Origin: Enterobacteriaceae bacterium
GTDB taxonomy: Bacteria > Pseudomonadota > Gammaproteobacteria > Enterobacterales > Enterobacteriaceae
Direction: 5' to 3'
DNA length: 64,000 nucleotides
Assembly: GCA_031253755.1 (NCBI GenBank)
Contig: JAIRVT010000022.1
Coordinates: 45,471 to 109,470, forward strand
Shown here piece after piece: positions 63,919 through 64,000 of this stretch (positions are counted from its first letter, which is position 1; every line of letters begins with the position of its first letter). The position numbers and the translations under genes were made by a program. The notes below the pieces were generated by a model that searched no databases, was not told where the DNA came from, and was given only the letters and a program-made list of their open reading frames with translations.

Positions 63919-64000
63919 ATGAAAAACAATAAAGAATCCCTGTACCTGAAAGAACGTGCTTACCTGCGGGAGCTGGCGCAGCACGTGGCGAAAGAGTCGC
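63919..64000 (+). CDS. Start of a gene possibly encoding T6SS baseplate protein TssF
   Basis: Only 27 codons are present (MKNNKESLYLKERAYLRELAQHVAKES), running off the window. The pattern 'YLKERAYLRELAQHVAKE' resembles the TssF N-terminus ('..YY..EL.YLRE.G.EFA..'). If correct, a type VI secretion cluster begins here. The evidence is short, so this is a suggestion only. Confidence 0.35.
   Translation, partial: MKNNKESLYLKERAYLRELAQHVAKES

Overview
The window looks like chromosome of an entomopathogenic gamma-proteobacterium of the Morganellaceae, most likely Xenorhabdus (Photorhabdus is the alternative). The core gene order is that of Enterobacterales: rdgC/mak, sbcC-sbcD/phoB-phoR-brnQ, acpH/queA-tgt-yajC-secD-secF, nrdR-ribD-ribH-nusB-thiL-pgpA. 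The proteins closely resemble E. coli orthologues as I remember them. Between these blocks lie AT-rich accessory islands with many small palindromic repeats. The genus call is inference; no rRNA or tRNA gene is present to confirm it.

Layout. 1-4.2 kb: a lactose/cellobiose-type PTS (IIB, IIC, start of IIA) divergent from a PRD regulator that carries its own EIIB and EIIA domains. 4.3-8.7 kb: a TetR regulator, an OmpF/OmpC-type porin, rdgC and the fructokinase mak. 9.3-29.8 kb: an island sitting where E. coli has only araJ. It holds three tandem OppA-like binding proteins, a YgfF-type dehydrogenase, a tellurium-resistance (ter) locus made of terZABCD facing a phosphoribosyltransferase/lyase module plus terW, then yqhA, a subtilisin-like autotransporter and a remnant of an aminoglycoside-phosphotransferase-type gene. 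29.8-44.7 kb: sbcCD, phoBR, brnQ, a decayed second brnQ fused to a sodium-dependent transporter gene, ggt, a peroxiredoxin and acpH. 44.8-55.2 kb: queA-tgt-yajC-secDF and nrdR-ribD-ribH-nusB-thiL-pgpA. 55.6-59.6 kb: an AT-rich two-gene unit encoding a class I lysyl-tRNA synthetase fused to an aldehyde-dehydrogenase-fold domain, and an MFS transporter. 60-62.4 kb: pcp with the DUF979/DUF969 membrane pair. 63-64 kb: an unknown protein and the first codons of a gene that may be tssF of a type VI secretion system.

The best candidate for an undescribed system is the 55.6-59.6 kb pair. The synthetase part keeps HIGH-like and KMSKS-like motifs. The ALDH part keeps the catalytic Cys (Cys757), but the general-base Glu, exactly 34 residues upstream, is Asn (Asn723). 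This suggests an enzyme that activates lysine (or a relative) and reduces the acyl group to an amino aldehyde, as glutamyl-tRNA reductase does in trans, with the MFS protein exporting the product. This is inference from sequence only.

A second unexpected pattern is the repeated appearance of tandem units of about 15 bp (sometimes 12), in frame in otherwise conserved proteins (TerC, SbcD, RibD, QueA, the TRSP protein, the autotransporter, the fusion protein) and between genes (phoB-phoR, upstream of the TetR gene). Third, the terZ/phosphoribosyltransferase divergent promoter carries a perfect 19-bp inverted repeat and a third related palindrome, good candidates for TerW operators.
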